Shown: piece after piece, positions 37,654 through 47,121 of the stretch
Layout: every line of letters begins with the position of its first letter
Position numbering within the stretch: position 1 is the stretch's first letter
Assembly: GCA_027036775.1 (NCBI GenBank)
Contig: JALWDS010000004.1
Location: forward strand, 62,001 to 126,000
Length of the DNA: 64,000 nucleotides
Source of the DNA: Archaeoglobaceae archaeon
Lineage (GTDB): Archaea > Halobacteriota > Archaeoglobi > Archaeoglobales > Archaeoglobaceae
Direction of reading: 5' to 3'
Notes under the pieces: generated by a model
The model's database searches: none
The model's input: the letters and a program-made list of their open reading frames with translations, nothing else
What the model was told of the DNA's origin: nothing
Program-made: the position numbers and the translations under genes

Positions 37654-39384
37654 ATGAGTATATTCGAGGAGTTCGTGGAGATGTCGAAACTCGAAGACAA
37701 CGAGAAGGAGGAAAGGTTGAGAGAGTTCTTCGAAAGGTTGAACAAGATGAATTTTGAGGAGTTCAATTGGGCGGACGAAGTCTTTGAGGGTATTCACGTT
37801 AAGAGGGATGGTGACAGGATCGCACTGCATTGGGTCGATCTCGAGAGTGGGGAGGAGAAGGAGTTTACCTATAGAGGTTTTGCAAAGATTTCGAACGGCA
37901 TCGTGAACTTTCTTAGGGAAAACGAAGTAGATAAAGGTGAATTCCTGCACTTCATGCTCCCCTTAATCCCAGAAGTTTGGTTCTGTCACTACGTGGCGGT
38001 TAAGGGGGGATTCATAGGAGTTCCGAACGCCAACATACTGAGGGAGAGGGACTTGGAATACAGATTCAAGGTCGCTAAACCTTCTGCAATAGTTGCGGAC
38101 GAAGATTCTGCAAAGGTCATAGACGAGGCTTTAAAGCTTGCAAACGTGAAACCGAAGGTTAAGATAGTTGTTGGGGATAGAGATGGCTGGGAACCCATAG
38201 ATTCAATAGAGCCGAAAAACTGTGAGGGTGCAAGGACAAAGGCTGACGATCCGATATTCTGCTTCTTCACGTCCGGAACGACCGGTTTACCTAAGGGGGT
38301 AATTCACACAGCGATCAGCTATCCAGTTGGACATCTCTCAACCGCATACATGATAAACATTAAGCCGAACGACGTTCACAACAACTTGAGTGCCTCCGGA
38401 TGGGCGAAGTTCGCTTGGAGTTCCTTTTTCGCACCCTTCATAGTCGGGGCAACTGTTTTGGGTTTGCACTTCAGGAAGTTCAATCCGGAGAGGTATTTAG
38501 AGGCCATAGACAGTTACGGAGTTAGCACATTCTGCGCTCCACCCACCGCATGGCGAATGTTCATGCTCGTTGACGTTAAAGGTAAGGGATTGAAGTTCGA
38601 AAACCTTAGGGAGGTCGTTTCCGCTGGAGAACCTCTAAATCCGGAGATAATAGCGAAGTGGAAGGAGTGGACAGGAATAGAAATCAGAGACTTCTACGGG
38701 CAAACCGAAAGCACCGCAATGATAGGAAATCCGCCTTGGTTCAAGGGGAGGATAAAGCCCGGCTCCTTCGGAATTCCGACGTTCATGTATGACGTGGTTC
38801 TGCTCGACGACGATTTAAACGAGATCAAAGAGCCTAAGGTTGTGGGGCACATAGCGGTGAGATTGAATAAGTGGAGACCCATAGGATTGTTTAAAGGTTA
38901 CTTCGGTAACGTGAGGGAAGACGCATTCGTTGGAGATTACTACCTAACCGGTGACAAAGCCTACTTCGACGAAGACGGCTACTGGTGGTTCGTTGCGAGG
39001 GCTGACGACGTTATAAAGACCTCAGATTACAGGGTCGGGCCCTTCGAAGTTGAGAGCGTTCTGCTTGAGCATCCTGCGGTTGCTGAAGTTGCGGTTGTTG
39101 GAAGTCCAGACCCGATAAGGTGGCAGGTCGTAAAGGCCTTTGTAGTCCTAAAACCCGGTTACAAACCATCGAGGGAGTTGGCTTTGGAGCTTTTCAAGCA
39201 CTGCAAGAACATTCTCGCGAAGTTCAAAATTCCGAGGATAATAGAGTTCGTCGATTCCCTACCGAAGACGATAAGCGGAAAGATAAAGAGGAAGGAGCTC
39301 AAGATGATGGAGGAGGAGAGGAAGAAGAGAGGTGAAATAGGGGAATACGAATACTTCTACAAGGACTTTCCCGAGTTGAGGTGA
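37654..39384 (+). CDS. Acyl-CoA synthetase (ANL superfamily, medium-chain-like)
   Basis: [23 protein letters not shown]...[16 protein letters not shown]...[50 protein letters not shown]...[12 protein letters not shown]. Confidence 0.92.
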   Translation: MSIFEEFVEMSKLEDNEKEERLREFFERLNKMNFEEFNWADEVFEGIHVKRDGDRIALHWVDLESGEEKEFTYRGFAKISNGIVNFLRENEVDKGEFLHFMLPLIPEVWFCHYVAVKGGFIGVPNANILRERDLEYRFKVAKPSAIVADEDSAKVIDEALKLANVKPKVKIVVGDRDGWEPIDSIEPKNCEGARTKADDPIFCFFTSGTTGLPKGVIHTAISYPVGHLSTAYMINIKPNDVHNNLSASGWAKFAWSSFFAPFIVGATVLGLHFRKFNPERYLEAIDSYGVSTFCAPPTAWRMFMLVDVKGKGLKFENLREVVSAGEPLNPEIIAKWKEWTGIEIRDFYGQTESTAMIGNPPWFKGRIKPGSFGIPTFMYDVVLLDDDLNEIKEPKVVGHIAVRLNKWRPIGLFKGYFGNVREDAFVGDYYLTGDKAYFDEDGYWWFVARADDVIKTSDYRVGPFEVESVLLEHPAVAEVAVVGSPDPIRWQVVKAFVVLKPGYKPSRELALELFKHCKNILAKFKIPRIIEFVDSLPKTISGKIKRKELKMMEEERKKRGEIGEYEYFYKDFPELR

Positions 39385-39388
39385 TTTT

Positions 39389-41029
39389 ATGCCCTACAGG
39401 AATTTTGAAAACTTTTGGGTCTTGCTGAACAGAATAGCAGGTGAAAATCCAGATAACCCAGCAATTCTCTTCGACGGTAAAGAGATCAGCTACTCCGAAC
39501 TCTTCGACAAGGCAAACAGGTTGGCGTATGCTCTTTTCAAGATGGGAGTAAGAAGAGGGGACAAAATAAGCCTTTGGATGCAGAACACACCGGAGTGGGT
39601 GATAACTTGGTGGGCGGTCCCGATGATAGGGGCGGTGATAGTTCCAGTCGATCACTGGTACAGGGAGATAGAGGCCAAGCACATAATCGGTCACTCGGAT
39701 TCGAAAGTTGTGATAACATACCGCTCCTTCGGAAAGTGGGACTTCATATCGATCTTGAAGAAGATTAAGGATGATTTACCGAAGCTTGAAAACGTCGTGT
39801 CCGTTGGTGAATCCGAAAGGATAGACGGAATGGAGTTCGACGATCTTCTGGAGATGGGAAAGGGATGGAAGAAGGATGAGGACTATCTCGAATACGTTAA
39901 AAGCGTCAATCCAGATGACGTCTGTTTGATACTCTACACCTCTGGAACGACTGGAACTCCCAAGGGAGTTATGCTTTCTCAATTCCAAATAATAAAGAAC
40001 GCCTACGATCAGGGGGAAAACTTGAGAGTCACAAACAAGGACAAGCTGGTAGTTCCAGTTCCCTTCAGCCACTGCTTCGGATGCGTTATGTCCATAACTC
40101 TCATGGCCTGTTTTGGAGGTGCCATTGCTCCTCTCTTGGTTTTCAACGAGAGAACCGCTTTGGAAACGATAGAGAGGTATGGTTGTACAATGATTCACGG
40201 AACTCCTACAATGTTCAACAGAGAAATTAAGCTCTTTAGGGAGGAGAAGTTCGACACCTCAACCCTGAGAACTGGAATAATGGCTGGAGCACCTTGCCCA
40301 GAGGACTTGATGAGGGCGGTAATGAACGAGATGGGTGCCAACTTGTGCATAACCTACGGTTTGACAGAGGCGTCACCGGGAATAACCATGACCAGCTTGG
40401 AGGACAGCATAGAGGACAGGGTTAAAACGGTAGGAAAACCCCTACCAGACATAGAGGTCAAGATAGTGGATGACAACGGGAGGGAGGTTCCAAGGGGTGT
40501 CGTTGGAGAAATAGTATGCAGAGGTTACAACGTCATGAAAGGCTACTACAAAGCTCCAGAACTGACGGCAAAAACCATAAGGGACGGTTGGCTCTACACC
40601 GGAGATTTGGGGGTTATGGATGAGAGGGGATACGTAACGTTTAAGGGGAGGAAGAAGGAGCTCGTGATTGTTGGAGGTTACAACGTCTATCCGATTGAAA
40701 TAGAGAGCTTCATAAGACAGTTCGAGAAGGTTCACGAAGTTGCAATCGTTGGAGTTCCAGATGAGGATTTGGGTGAAGTTGTAGCATGTGCGGTAATTCC
40801 GAAGGATGGAGTCGATCTTAAGCCTGAAGAGATAGTGGACTTCTGCTACGGTAAAATCGCAAGTGCTAAAGTTCCGAGATACGTTTACGTAACCGATTCT
40901 CTACCAGTTAGTGGAAGGGGGAAGGTGCAGAAGTTCAAACTCGTCGAGATACTCAAGGAGAAGATAGAAAGGGGAGAGCTGAAGAAGGTCGTTCCTACCG
41001 CTTTGAAGGAGAGGCAACATTTTAATTAA
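39389..41029 (+). CDS. Long-chain fatty acid--CoA ligase (ANL superfamily)
   Basis: LILYTSGTTGTPKGVMLSQFQII...ITYGLTEASPGITMTS...WLYTGDLGVMDERGYVTFKGRKKELVIVGGYNVYPIEIE...GRGKVQKFKL. Confidence 0.92.
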   Translation: MPYRNFENFWVLLNRIAGENPDNPAILFDGKEISYSELFDKANRLAYALFKMGVRRGDKISLWMQNTPEWVITWWAVPMIGAVIVPVDHWYREIEAKHIIGHSDSKVVITYRSFGKWDFISILKKIKDDLPKLENVVSVGESERIDGMEFDDLLEMGKGWKKDEDYLEYVKSVNPDDVCLILYTSGTTGTPKGVMLSQFQIIKNAYDQGENLRVTNKDKLVVPVPFSHCFGCVMSITLMACFGGAIAPLLVFNERTALETIERYGCTMIHGTPTMFNREIKLFREEKFDTSTLRTGIMAGAPCPEDLMRAVMNEMGANLCITYGLTEASPGITMTSLEDSIEDRVKTVGKPLPDIEVKIVDDNGREVPRGVVGEIVCRGYNVMKGYYKAPELTAKTIRDGWLYTGDLGVMDERGYVTFKGRKKELVIVGGYNVYPIEIESFIRQFEKVHEVAIVGVPDEDLGEVVACAVIPKDGVDLKPEEIVDFCYGKIASAKVPRYVYVTDSLPVSGRGKVQKFKLVEILKEKIERGELKKVVPTALKERQHFN

Positions 41030-41048
41030 ACCCCTCAACCTTTATATC

Positions 41049-42194
41049 GTGAAAGAGATTAGGGCGAGTAAGGTTTCAGCTCTGGCAAACCTATTTTTAA
41101 CAGTGGCGAAGGTTTTAGCGGGAATACTCGTCAACTCTACCGCTCTAATTGCGGACGGAGTCCATTCACTCATAGACGTCTTAGGTTCAATACTCGTATG
41201 GATAGGAATAAGGGTTGCGAGCAAACCACCGGATGAGCTCCACCCCTACGGTCACTTCAAGGCGGAAAGCTTGGCCGAGCTTTCGGTCGGAATAATCATC
41301 TTGATATCCGCCTTGGCAATAATTCACGAAGCGATAACGAGTTTCTTAGAGATGTCAACTCCAGAGTTCGAGTTCTACGCCCTACTCGTGGCTCTAATTT
41401 CGGCTATGGTTAACGAACTTCTGGCGAGATACAAGATAAAGGTTGGAATTGAAACCAAATCGTCATCTCTCGTCGCTGAAGGAAAGCATTCGAGAGTCGA
41501 TGTCCTGTCTTCCATTTCGGTTTTTGTGGGCTACCTCTTCGCGGGATTTGGTTACTGGTGGGCAGACCCCTTAATCGCGATAGTTGTTTCAGTTCTTATA
41601 ATTCAGATGGGCGTTGAGATTTTGAGGAATGCTGTCAACTCCGTAATGGATAGGGTCGATCCAGAGCTCGCTCTGAAGGTTAAATCCGCGGTCGAGAGAA
41701 TTGAGGGCGTTGAAGGTGTCGAATTCGTCGGGGTTAGGGGAACTTGGAAGGCTAAAATAGTAGAGGTTCACGTCAACATCAATCCCGGCATGAGTGCGGA
41801 AACCATTGACGTTCTCGAGAGGGAGATCGAGGAAAGGGTGAAGAGCACGGTGTCGAACGTCGTTAGAGTCGTTACGGTCGTTAAGGTGAAAAGGCCAATG
41901 GTTGTTGCGATTCCAGAAGATGGGAAGGGAAACTACACCGGTGAGCTCGACTCACCCTACTTCACCGTGATAGATTTCAACGCCAAAAGGAGATTCAGAA
42001 TAGAGAATCCACACGCAAAAGCGGAGAAGAGAAAGGGATACCTGATAGCCGAACTTTTGAGCAGGCACGGTGTCAACGTGGTAGTCTTGAGGAAGGTGGG
42101 TGTCGGTGCAAAGTCCCACTTGAGGAGTAGGGGGATTTTGATCAGATTCGAAGAAGGTAAGACCGTTGAAGATGTCGTCAAAAGGTTAGCGTAA
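41049..42194 (+). CDS. Cation diffusion facilitator family transporter
   Basis: SALANLFLTVAKVLAGILVNSTALIADGVHSLIDVLGSILVWIGIR...HPYGHFKAESLAEL. Confidence 0.93.
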   Translation: MKEIRASKVSALANLFLTVAKVLAGILVNSTALIADGVHSLIDVLGSILVWIGIRVASKPPDELHPYGHFKAESLAELSVGIIILISALAIIHEAITSFLEMSTPEFEFYALLVALISAMVNELLARYKIKVGIETKSSSLVAEGKHSRVDVLSSISVFVGYLFAGFGYWWADPLIAIVVSVLIIQMGVEILRNAVNSVMDRVDPELALKVKSAVERIEGVEGVEFVGVRGTWKAKIVEVHVNINPGMSAETIDVLEREIEERVKSTVSNVVRVVTVVKVKRPMVVAIPEDGKGNYTGELDSPYFTVIDFNAKRRFRIENPHAKAEKRKGYLIAELLSRHGVNVVVLRKVGVGAKSHLRSRGILIRFEEGKTVEDVVKRLA

Positions 42195-43490
42195 GTCCAG
42201 TATCCTCTTAGCCTTCCCCTCAAACCTTTCAAGCGTCCCCTTTTCGACCAATTCGACGTTTATCCTTATCCCTATCTCCTCCCTCAAAGCCCTCTCTATC
42301 TTGCTTTTAATCTTCTCCAGATCTTTCAACTCCCCGGTGAAGAACTCTTCCTTTATTTCGACTCTAACTGTAATCTCATCCAAGGCACCCCTTTTGGTCA
42401 AGACTATCTGGTAGTTGTCTCCAACCTCCGGAATCCGCATCAAAACGTGCTCTATCTGTGAAGGAAACACGTTTATACCTCTAACTATCATCATGTCGTC
42501 CGTCCTTCCAAGTATTCTGTGTATCTTTGGATGTGTCCTTCCGCAACTGCACTCGTCTGGCATGATGTATGTTACGTCTCCAGTCCTGTACCTTATAAGC
42601 GGTAAAGCCTCTTTGGTTAGGGGTGTCAAAACGAGTTCCCCCTTCTCCCCCTCACTCAAAACCTCTCCGGTCTCCGGATCAACTACTTCGACTATGTAGT
42701 GGTCTATCCATATATGCAGACCGTTCTGCTCTTCGCATTCGAAGGCAACTCCCGGGCCGTTCATCTCGCTCAACCCGTAGCTGTCAAAAGCCTTCAATCC
42801 AAAGGCGTCTTCCAGCTTTCTCCTTAAAGATTCGCTCCAAGGTTCCGCACCGAAGCAACCGATCTTCAAACCCAAGTCGCTTGGATCGATGTCCATAGAT
42901 TCCGCAACCTCCTTTATGTGCAAAGCGTAGCTTGGAGTGCAGTGAATTGCTGTCGTTCCAAAATCGAGCATGAACTGAATCTGCCTCTTGGTGTTTCCAG
43001 TTCCAGAAGGAATAACCATGGCACCTATCCTTTCCGCACCGTAGTGAAAACCCAATCCTCCGGTAAAGAGGGTGTAACTTACCATGTTTTGAAAAACGTC
43101 TTTCTTCCTTATCCCGGCCATGTAGAGACAGCGGGCACAGAGGTTTATCCAGTTCTCCAAATCCCTTGCGGTGTATCCAACGACCTTCGGCTTTCCAGTT
43201 GTCCCGCTTGACGTGTGAATCCTTACTATCTCTTCCTTTGGAACCGCGAAGAGTCCGAAGGGATAGTTTTCCCTCAAATCCTCTTTCGTCGTGAAGGGTA
43301 GCTTGGAAACGTCACTCAAACTTCTGATGTCTTCTGGGTGAACACCCATCTCCCTAAACTTCCTCCTGTAGAATGGAACGTTATCGTAAACGTGCCTAAC
43401 AACCCACCTCAACCTCTTGAGCTGGATGTTTTCAAGCTCTCTTCTCGGTAAAACCTCCTCCCTCTGCCAGTATTTTTCGGAGTATGGCAT
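42186..43490 (-). CDS. paaK: Phenylacetate--CoA ligase family protein
   Basis: LRENYPFGLFAVPKEEIVRIHTSSGTTGKPKVVGYTARDLENW...GAMVIPSGTGNTKRQI...DSYGLSEMNGPGVAFEC...GRTDDMMIVRGINVFPSQIE. Confidence 0.93.
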   Translation of the reverse strand: MPYSEKYWQREEVLPRRELENIQLKRLRWVVRHVYDNVPFYRRKFREMGVHPEDIRSLSDVSKLPFTTKEDLRENYPFGLFAVPKEEIVRIHTSSGTTGKPKVVGYTARDLENWINLCARCLYMAGIRKKDVFQNMVSYTLFTGGLGFHYGAERIGAMVIPSGTGNTKRQIQFMLDFGTTAIHCTPSYALHIKEVAESMDIDPSDLGLKIGCFGAEPWSESLRRKLEDAFGLKAFDSYGLSEMNGPGVAFECEEQNGLHIWIDHYIVEVVDPETGEVLSEGEKGELVLTPLTKEALPLIRYRTGDVTYIMPDECSCGRTHPKIHRILGRTDDMMIVRGINVFPSQIEHVLMRIPEVGDNYQIVLTKRGALDEITVRVEIKEEFFTGELKDLEKIKSKIERALREEIGIRINVELVEKGTLERFEGKAKRILDLR

Positions 43491-43501
43491 GTTTTCAAAG
43501 T

Positions 43502-43526
43502 GTCCGTTAGATATTTATCGTTTTGC
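43502..43526. repeat. 25-bp direct repeat, copy 1
   Basis: gtccgttagatatttatcgttttgc, identical at 44054..44078. Confidence 0.95.
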
Positions 43527-43527
43527 A

Positions 43528-43728
43528 ATGATAGTTCACGCTATGAGGAAAGTGGAGTGCATCTACGAGAAAGGTGTTTTAATACCGTTGGAGAAGCTGG
43601 ACATTCCAGAAAGGTCGATAGTAGTTTTGAACATAGAGGAAGTGAGAAGATTGGACGATATGAAGTTGCATGGATATCTGAGGCTTTTGAGAGAGGGAGA
43701 AGATGCAGAAGAGCTCTTTGAATTATAA
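43528..43728 (+). CDS. DUF104 (AF2212-like) antitoxin family protein
   Basis: MRKVECIYEKGVLIPLEKLDIPERSIVVLNIEE; start could be 43543. Confidence 0.8.
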   Translation: MIVHAMRKVECIYEKGVLIPLEKLDIPERSIVVLNIEEVRRLDDMKLHGYLRLLREGEDAEELFEL

Positions 43729-44052
43729 GAAGGTGACATAATCGTCCTTACGGATTTGATAGGTAAAAAGCTCAGACCCGTGCTCGTTCTAAGTTCTGAA
43801 GAGTTAAATAGCATGTCTGCAGATTTGATAGTTGCGAAGATCAGTTCTTCCAGACATTTGCCAGACTTTGAGGTTGAAATAACCCCGAACAATCTCTAAT
43901 ATGGAAAACTCAAGAAAACGAGTTACGTTCACCTTCACTCGATATTTACGGTGGAGAAAAATTTGGTGCTTAAAAAAGTGGGAAGACTAAAACCTGAAAA
44001 GGTAGTTGAGGTTAAGAACGTCACCAAAAGGGTGTTTAATCTCGAGGATTGA
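43718..44052 (+). pseudogene. MazF/PemK-like toxin remnant with frameshift near the start and internal TAA
   Basis: LNYKK / GDIIVLTDLIGKKLRPVLVLSSEELNSMSADLIVAKISSSRHLPDFEVEITPNNL*YGKLKKTSYVHLHSIFTVEKNLVLKKVGRLKPEKVVEVKNVTKRVFNLED*; TAA at 43897..43899. Confidence 0.75.
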
Positions 44053-44053
44053 A

Positions 44054-44078
44054 GTCCGTTAGATATTTATCGTTTTGC
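44054..44078. repeat. 25-bp direct repeat, copy 2
   Basis: gtccgttagatatttatcgttttgc, identical to 43502..43526. Confidence 0.95.
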
Positions 44079-44091
44079 CAAACCTGTCTGT

Positions 44092-44784
44092 ATGAAGTTG
44101 CTCGTTTGCGGAAAGGGTGGTAGCGGGAAAAGCACCTTAACAGCTTTAATTGCGAAATCTCTGGCGAAGAGAGGTTACAAGGTTTTGGTCGTCGATGGAG
44201 ACGAATCCAACCTCACGCTTCACAGACTCTTGGGTTTGGAAAAGCCGAAGGAATTTAAGGAGATGTTCGGCGATAGAAGGAAGGTCTTCGAGGGCGTTAA
44301 AAACTTGAAGATTGAGAGAATTGAAGACATTCCAAGCGAGTTCGTATCAAAAAAGGATGGAATAATGCTTATGAGTGTGGGAAAAATCCACCACTTCGGT
44401 GAGGGATGTGCATGCCCCATGGGTGTCCTGCTTAGGGAGTTTTTGAAGGGTTTGAAGTTAAATGAGAATGAGTTCGTTATAGTAGATGCCGAAGCTGGGA
44501 TGGAGCACTTCGGAAGGGGAGTTGAGGAGGGTTGCGACGGGATAATAGTGGTCTTAGACCCAACATACGAATCCAAGCTCATGATGGAGAGGATAAAGTC
44601 CATGGGTATTGGAAAACCGATCTACTTCGTTCTGAACAAGTTCGACGAGAGGTTTAAAGAACTTCTCGACTTTGATGTCGATGTTAAAATTCCCTTCAAG
44701 GAGGAGATATTCGTTTCGTGCATGAAGGGGGAGGAGCTTAAGGAGATTGATGAGATAGACGAACTTTTGAAGAAGCTGATTTAA
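44092..44784 (+). CDS. CooC/MinD-like P-loop ATPase (nitrogenase/CODH accessory type)
   Basis: MKLLVCGKGGSGKSTLTALIAKSLAKRGYKVLVVDGDESNLTLHRLLG...GEGCACPMGVLLREFLKGL...EFVIVDAEAGMEHFGRGVEEGCDG. Confidence 0.92.
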   Translation: MKLLVCGKGGSGKSTLTALIAKSLAKRGYKVLVVDGDESNLTLHRLLGLEKPKEFKEMFGDRRKVFEGVKNLKIERIEDIPSEFVSKKDGIMLMSVGKIHHFGEGCACPMGVLLREFLKGLKLNENEFVIVDAEAGMEHFGRGVEEGCDGIIVVLDPTYESKLMMERIKSMGIGKPIYFVLNKFDERFKELLDFDVDVKIPFKEEIFVSCMKGEELKEIDEIDELLKKLI

Positions 44785-44829
44785 TTTTTAAACCGAATGA
44801 GTTATAAACGTTCGTTTTAAAGGAGATTT

Positions 44830-47121
44830 GTGGAAATCAGAGGACTGAGTGAGGAGGAGGCTAAGAGAAGGCTTGAGAAATACGGATACAACGAAATTGT
44901 CGAAAAGAAGAAACATCCCATTTTAAAGTTCCTCTCATACTTCTGGGGACCCATACCGTGGATGATAGAAATCGCCTTGATTCTTTCCGCACTCGTGAAA
45001 CACTGGGCGGACTTCTACATAATACTCGTTTTGCTTGTAGTCAACGGAGTTGTAGGTTTTTGGCAGGAACACAGGGCTGAAAATGCAATAGAGCTTTTGA
45101 AAAGGCGTTTGGCTTTAAACGCAAGAGTTTTGAGGGACGGGGTTTGGAAGGTAATTCCCGCAAGGCTTTTGGTTCCCGGTGACATCGTCAGGGTTAGGAT
45201 AGGCGACATAGTTCCTGCGGACATCGAGATTTTGGAGGGTGAGGGGGAGTTCGACGAATCCGCTTTGACTGGGGAATCTCTGCCCGTTTCTAAAAAGGCT
45301 GGAGATACGATTTACTCCGGTTCAATATGCAAGAGGGGGGAGGTTGTAGGTGTAGTTAAGGCTACGGGTGAGAACACCTACTTTGGCAAGACAGCAAAGC
45401 TCGTCGAGGAAGTTGAGACTACGAGCAGATTCCAGAAGGTGGTCATAAAGATAGGCGATTACCTCATAGTTCTGGCGGTTGCGGTGATTTTGGTAGTTAT
45501 TCTGTTTGCGGTTAAGAGGCACGAAAGTCTGTTGGAGATTTTGAGGTTTTCTCTCGTTTTGATGGTCGCAGCAATTCCGGCTGCACTTCCCGCCGTTTTA
45601 TCTGTGACGATGGCTGTTGGGGCAATGAACCTCGCGAGGAGGGAGGCGATAGTAAGGAAGCTGGTTGCAATAGAGGAGCTGGCTGGGGTTGACGTTCTGT
45701 GTTCGGACAAAACTGGAACTTTGACCGAGAACAGGTTGAGGGTGGGAAAAGTTATCGCCTTCGGATTCAGCGAGGAGGACGTTTTGAAGTTCGCCTCTCT
45801 GGCATCTGAGGGAGGAGATGCTATAGACGATGCTATACTTGAAAGGATGGACGTCAGGAAGGAATACAGAATCCTGAAGTTCATCCCTTGGGATCCCGTT
45901 AGGAAGAGGAGCGAGGCGTGGGTTGAGGGGAGGGAGGGTAGGTTTAAGGTCACGAAGGGAGCTCCCCAAGTCATATCGGAGTTGACGGGTTTCGATTTGA
46001 GCGAGCACGTTGAAAGGTTGGCTGAAGAGGGTTACAGGGCTATAGCTGTTGCCGTTGATTTTGGAGAAGGTTGGAGGGTCGTAGGTTTGATTCCCCTATA
46101 CGATCCTCCACGAAGTGATTCGAAGGAGACTATCGAGACTGCGAAGAGAATGGGAATAGAGGTCAAGATGGTTACGGGCGACCACGTGGCGATAGCGAGG
46201 AGAATTGCCGAAGAGCTCGGTCTGGGGAGGTATATAGTCAGTGCGAAGGAGCTGATGAACAAGAGGTATTCCGAGCTTGCGAGGATAGTTGAAGAGGCAA
46301 ACGGTTTTGCGGAGGTTTTTCCAGAGCACAAATACGTGATAGTTGACGCCCTGCAAAAGCACGGCCACATAGTTGCAATGACTGGTGATGGAGTCAACGA
46401 CGCTCCCGCTTTGAAAAAGGCGGACGTGGGAATTGCCGTCTATAACGCAACTGACGCAGCGAAATCGTCAGCGGATATAGTCCTATCCAAACCCGGGATA
46501 TCCGTCATAATAGATGCGATAAAGGAGAGCAGGAGGATATTTCAGAGGATGCAGAGTTACGCAATCTACAGAATCGCTGAAACGATTAGGGTTCTCTTCT
46601 TCATAGCTCTTTCCATCATAGTTTTCAACTTCTACCCAGTTACAGCAACGATGATCATACTCTTGGCACTCTTAAACGACATCCCCATACTTTCGATAGC
46701 CTACGACAACGTGATATACTCCAACAGACCTGAGAGATGGAATTTGGAGCAAATTCTGATAGTGTCAACCGTTTTGGGGGTTACGGGATTGGTTTCGAGC
46801 TTCGGATTGTATCTCTGGGCGGTTTACGCTGGAATAAACCACGAAACTCTGAAGACCTTCATGTTCCTGAAACTTGCAGTCGCTGGTCATCTGACTATCT
46901 TCGTTACGAGAACGAGGGGTTTCTTCTGGAGCGTAAAGCCCGGTAGGCTTTTGTTCTGGAGCGCTGTGGGAACGAAGTTAATTGCGACGGTGTTTGCAGT
47001 TCTGGGCATATTCATGGCACCCATAAGCGTTCAATACGCAGTCTTGATCTGGCTCTACTGCTTGGCGTGGTTCTTTATGGAAGATATCGTTAAGGTTTGC
47101 TGTTACAAAAGGTTGCACTAA
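44830..47121 (+). CDS. P3A-type plasma-membrane proton-efflux P-type ATPase
   Basis: DESALTGESLPVSKKAGDTIYSGSICKRGE...DVLCSDKTGTLTENRL...MVTGDHVAIARRIAEELGLG...MTGDGVNDAPALKKADVGIAVYNATDAAKSSADIVL. Confidence 0.95.
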   Translation: MEIRGLSEEEAKRRLEKYGYNEIVEKKKHPILKFLSYFWGPIPWMIEIALILSALVKHWADFYIILVLLVVNGVVGFWQEHRAENAIELLKRRLALNARVLRDGVWKVIPARLLVPGDIVRVRIGDIVPADIEILEGEGEFDESALTGESLPVSKKAGDTIYSGSICKRGEVVGVVKATGENTYFGKTAKLVEEVETTSRFQKVVIKIGDYLIVLAVAVILVVILFAVKRHESLLEILRFSLVLMVAAIPAALPAVLSVTMAVGAMNLARREAIVRKLVAIEELAGVDVLCSDKTGTLTENRLRVGKVIAFGFSEEDVLKFASLASEGGDAIDDAILERMDVRKEYRILKFIPWDPVRKRSEAWVEGREGRFKVTKGAPQVISELTGFDLSEHVERLAEEGYRAIAVAVDFGEGWRVVGLIPLYDPPRSDSKETIETAKRMGIEVKMVTGDHVAIARRIAEELGLGRYIVSAKELMNKRYSELARIVEEANGFAEVFPEHKYVIVDALQKHGHIVAMTGDGVNDAPALKKADVGIAVYNATDAAKSSADIVLSKPGISVIIDAIKESRRIFQRMQSYAIYRIAETIRVLFFIALSIIVFNFYPVTATMIILLALLNDIPILSIAYDNVIYSNRPERWNLEQILIVSTVLGVTGLVSSFGLYLWAVYAGINHETLKTFMFLKLAVAGHLTIFVTRTRGFFWSVKPGRLLFWSAVGTKLIATVFAVLGIFMAPISVQYAVLIWLYCLAWFFMEDIVKVCCYKRLH

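Noticed and set aside
37575-37766. 64-residue N-terminal extension of methionine adenosyltransferase
   Set aside because: Low-complexity Ser/Asn-rich translation overlapping the divergent acyl-CoA synthetase; the conserved start MRNIYVQEL is at 37574.
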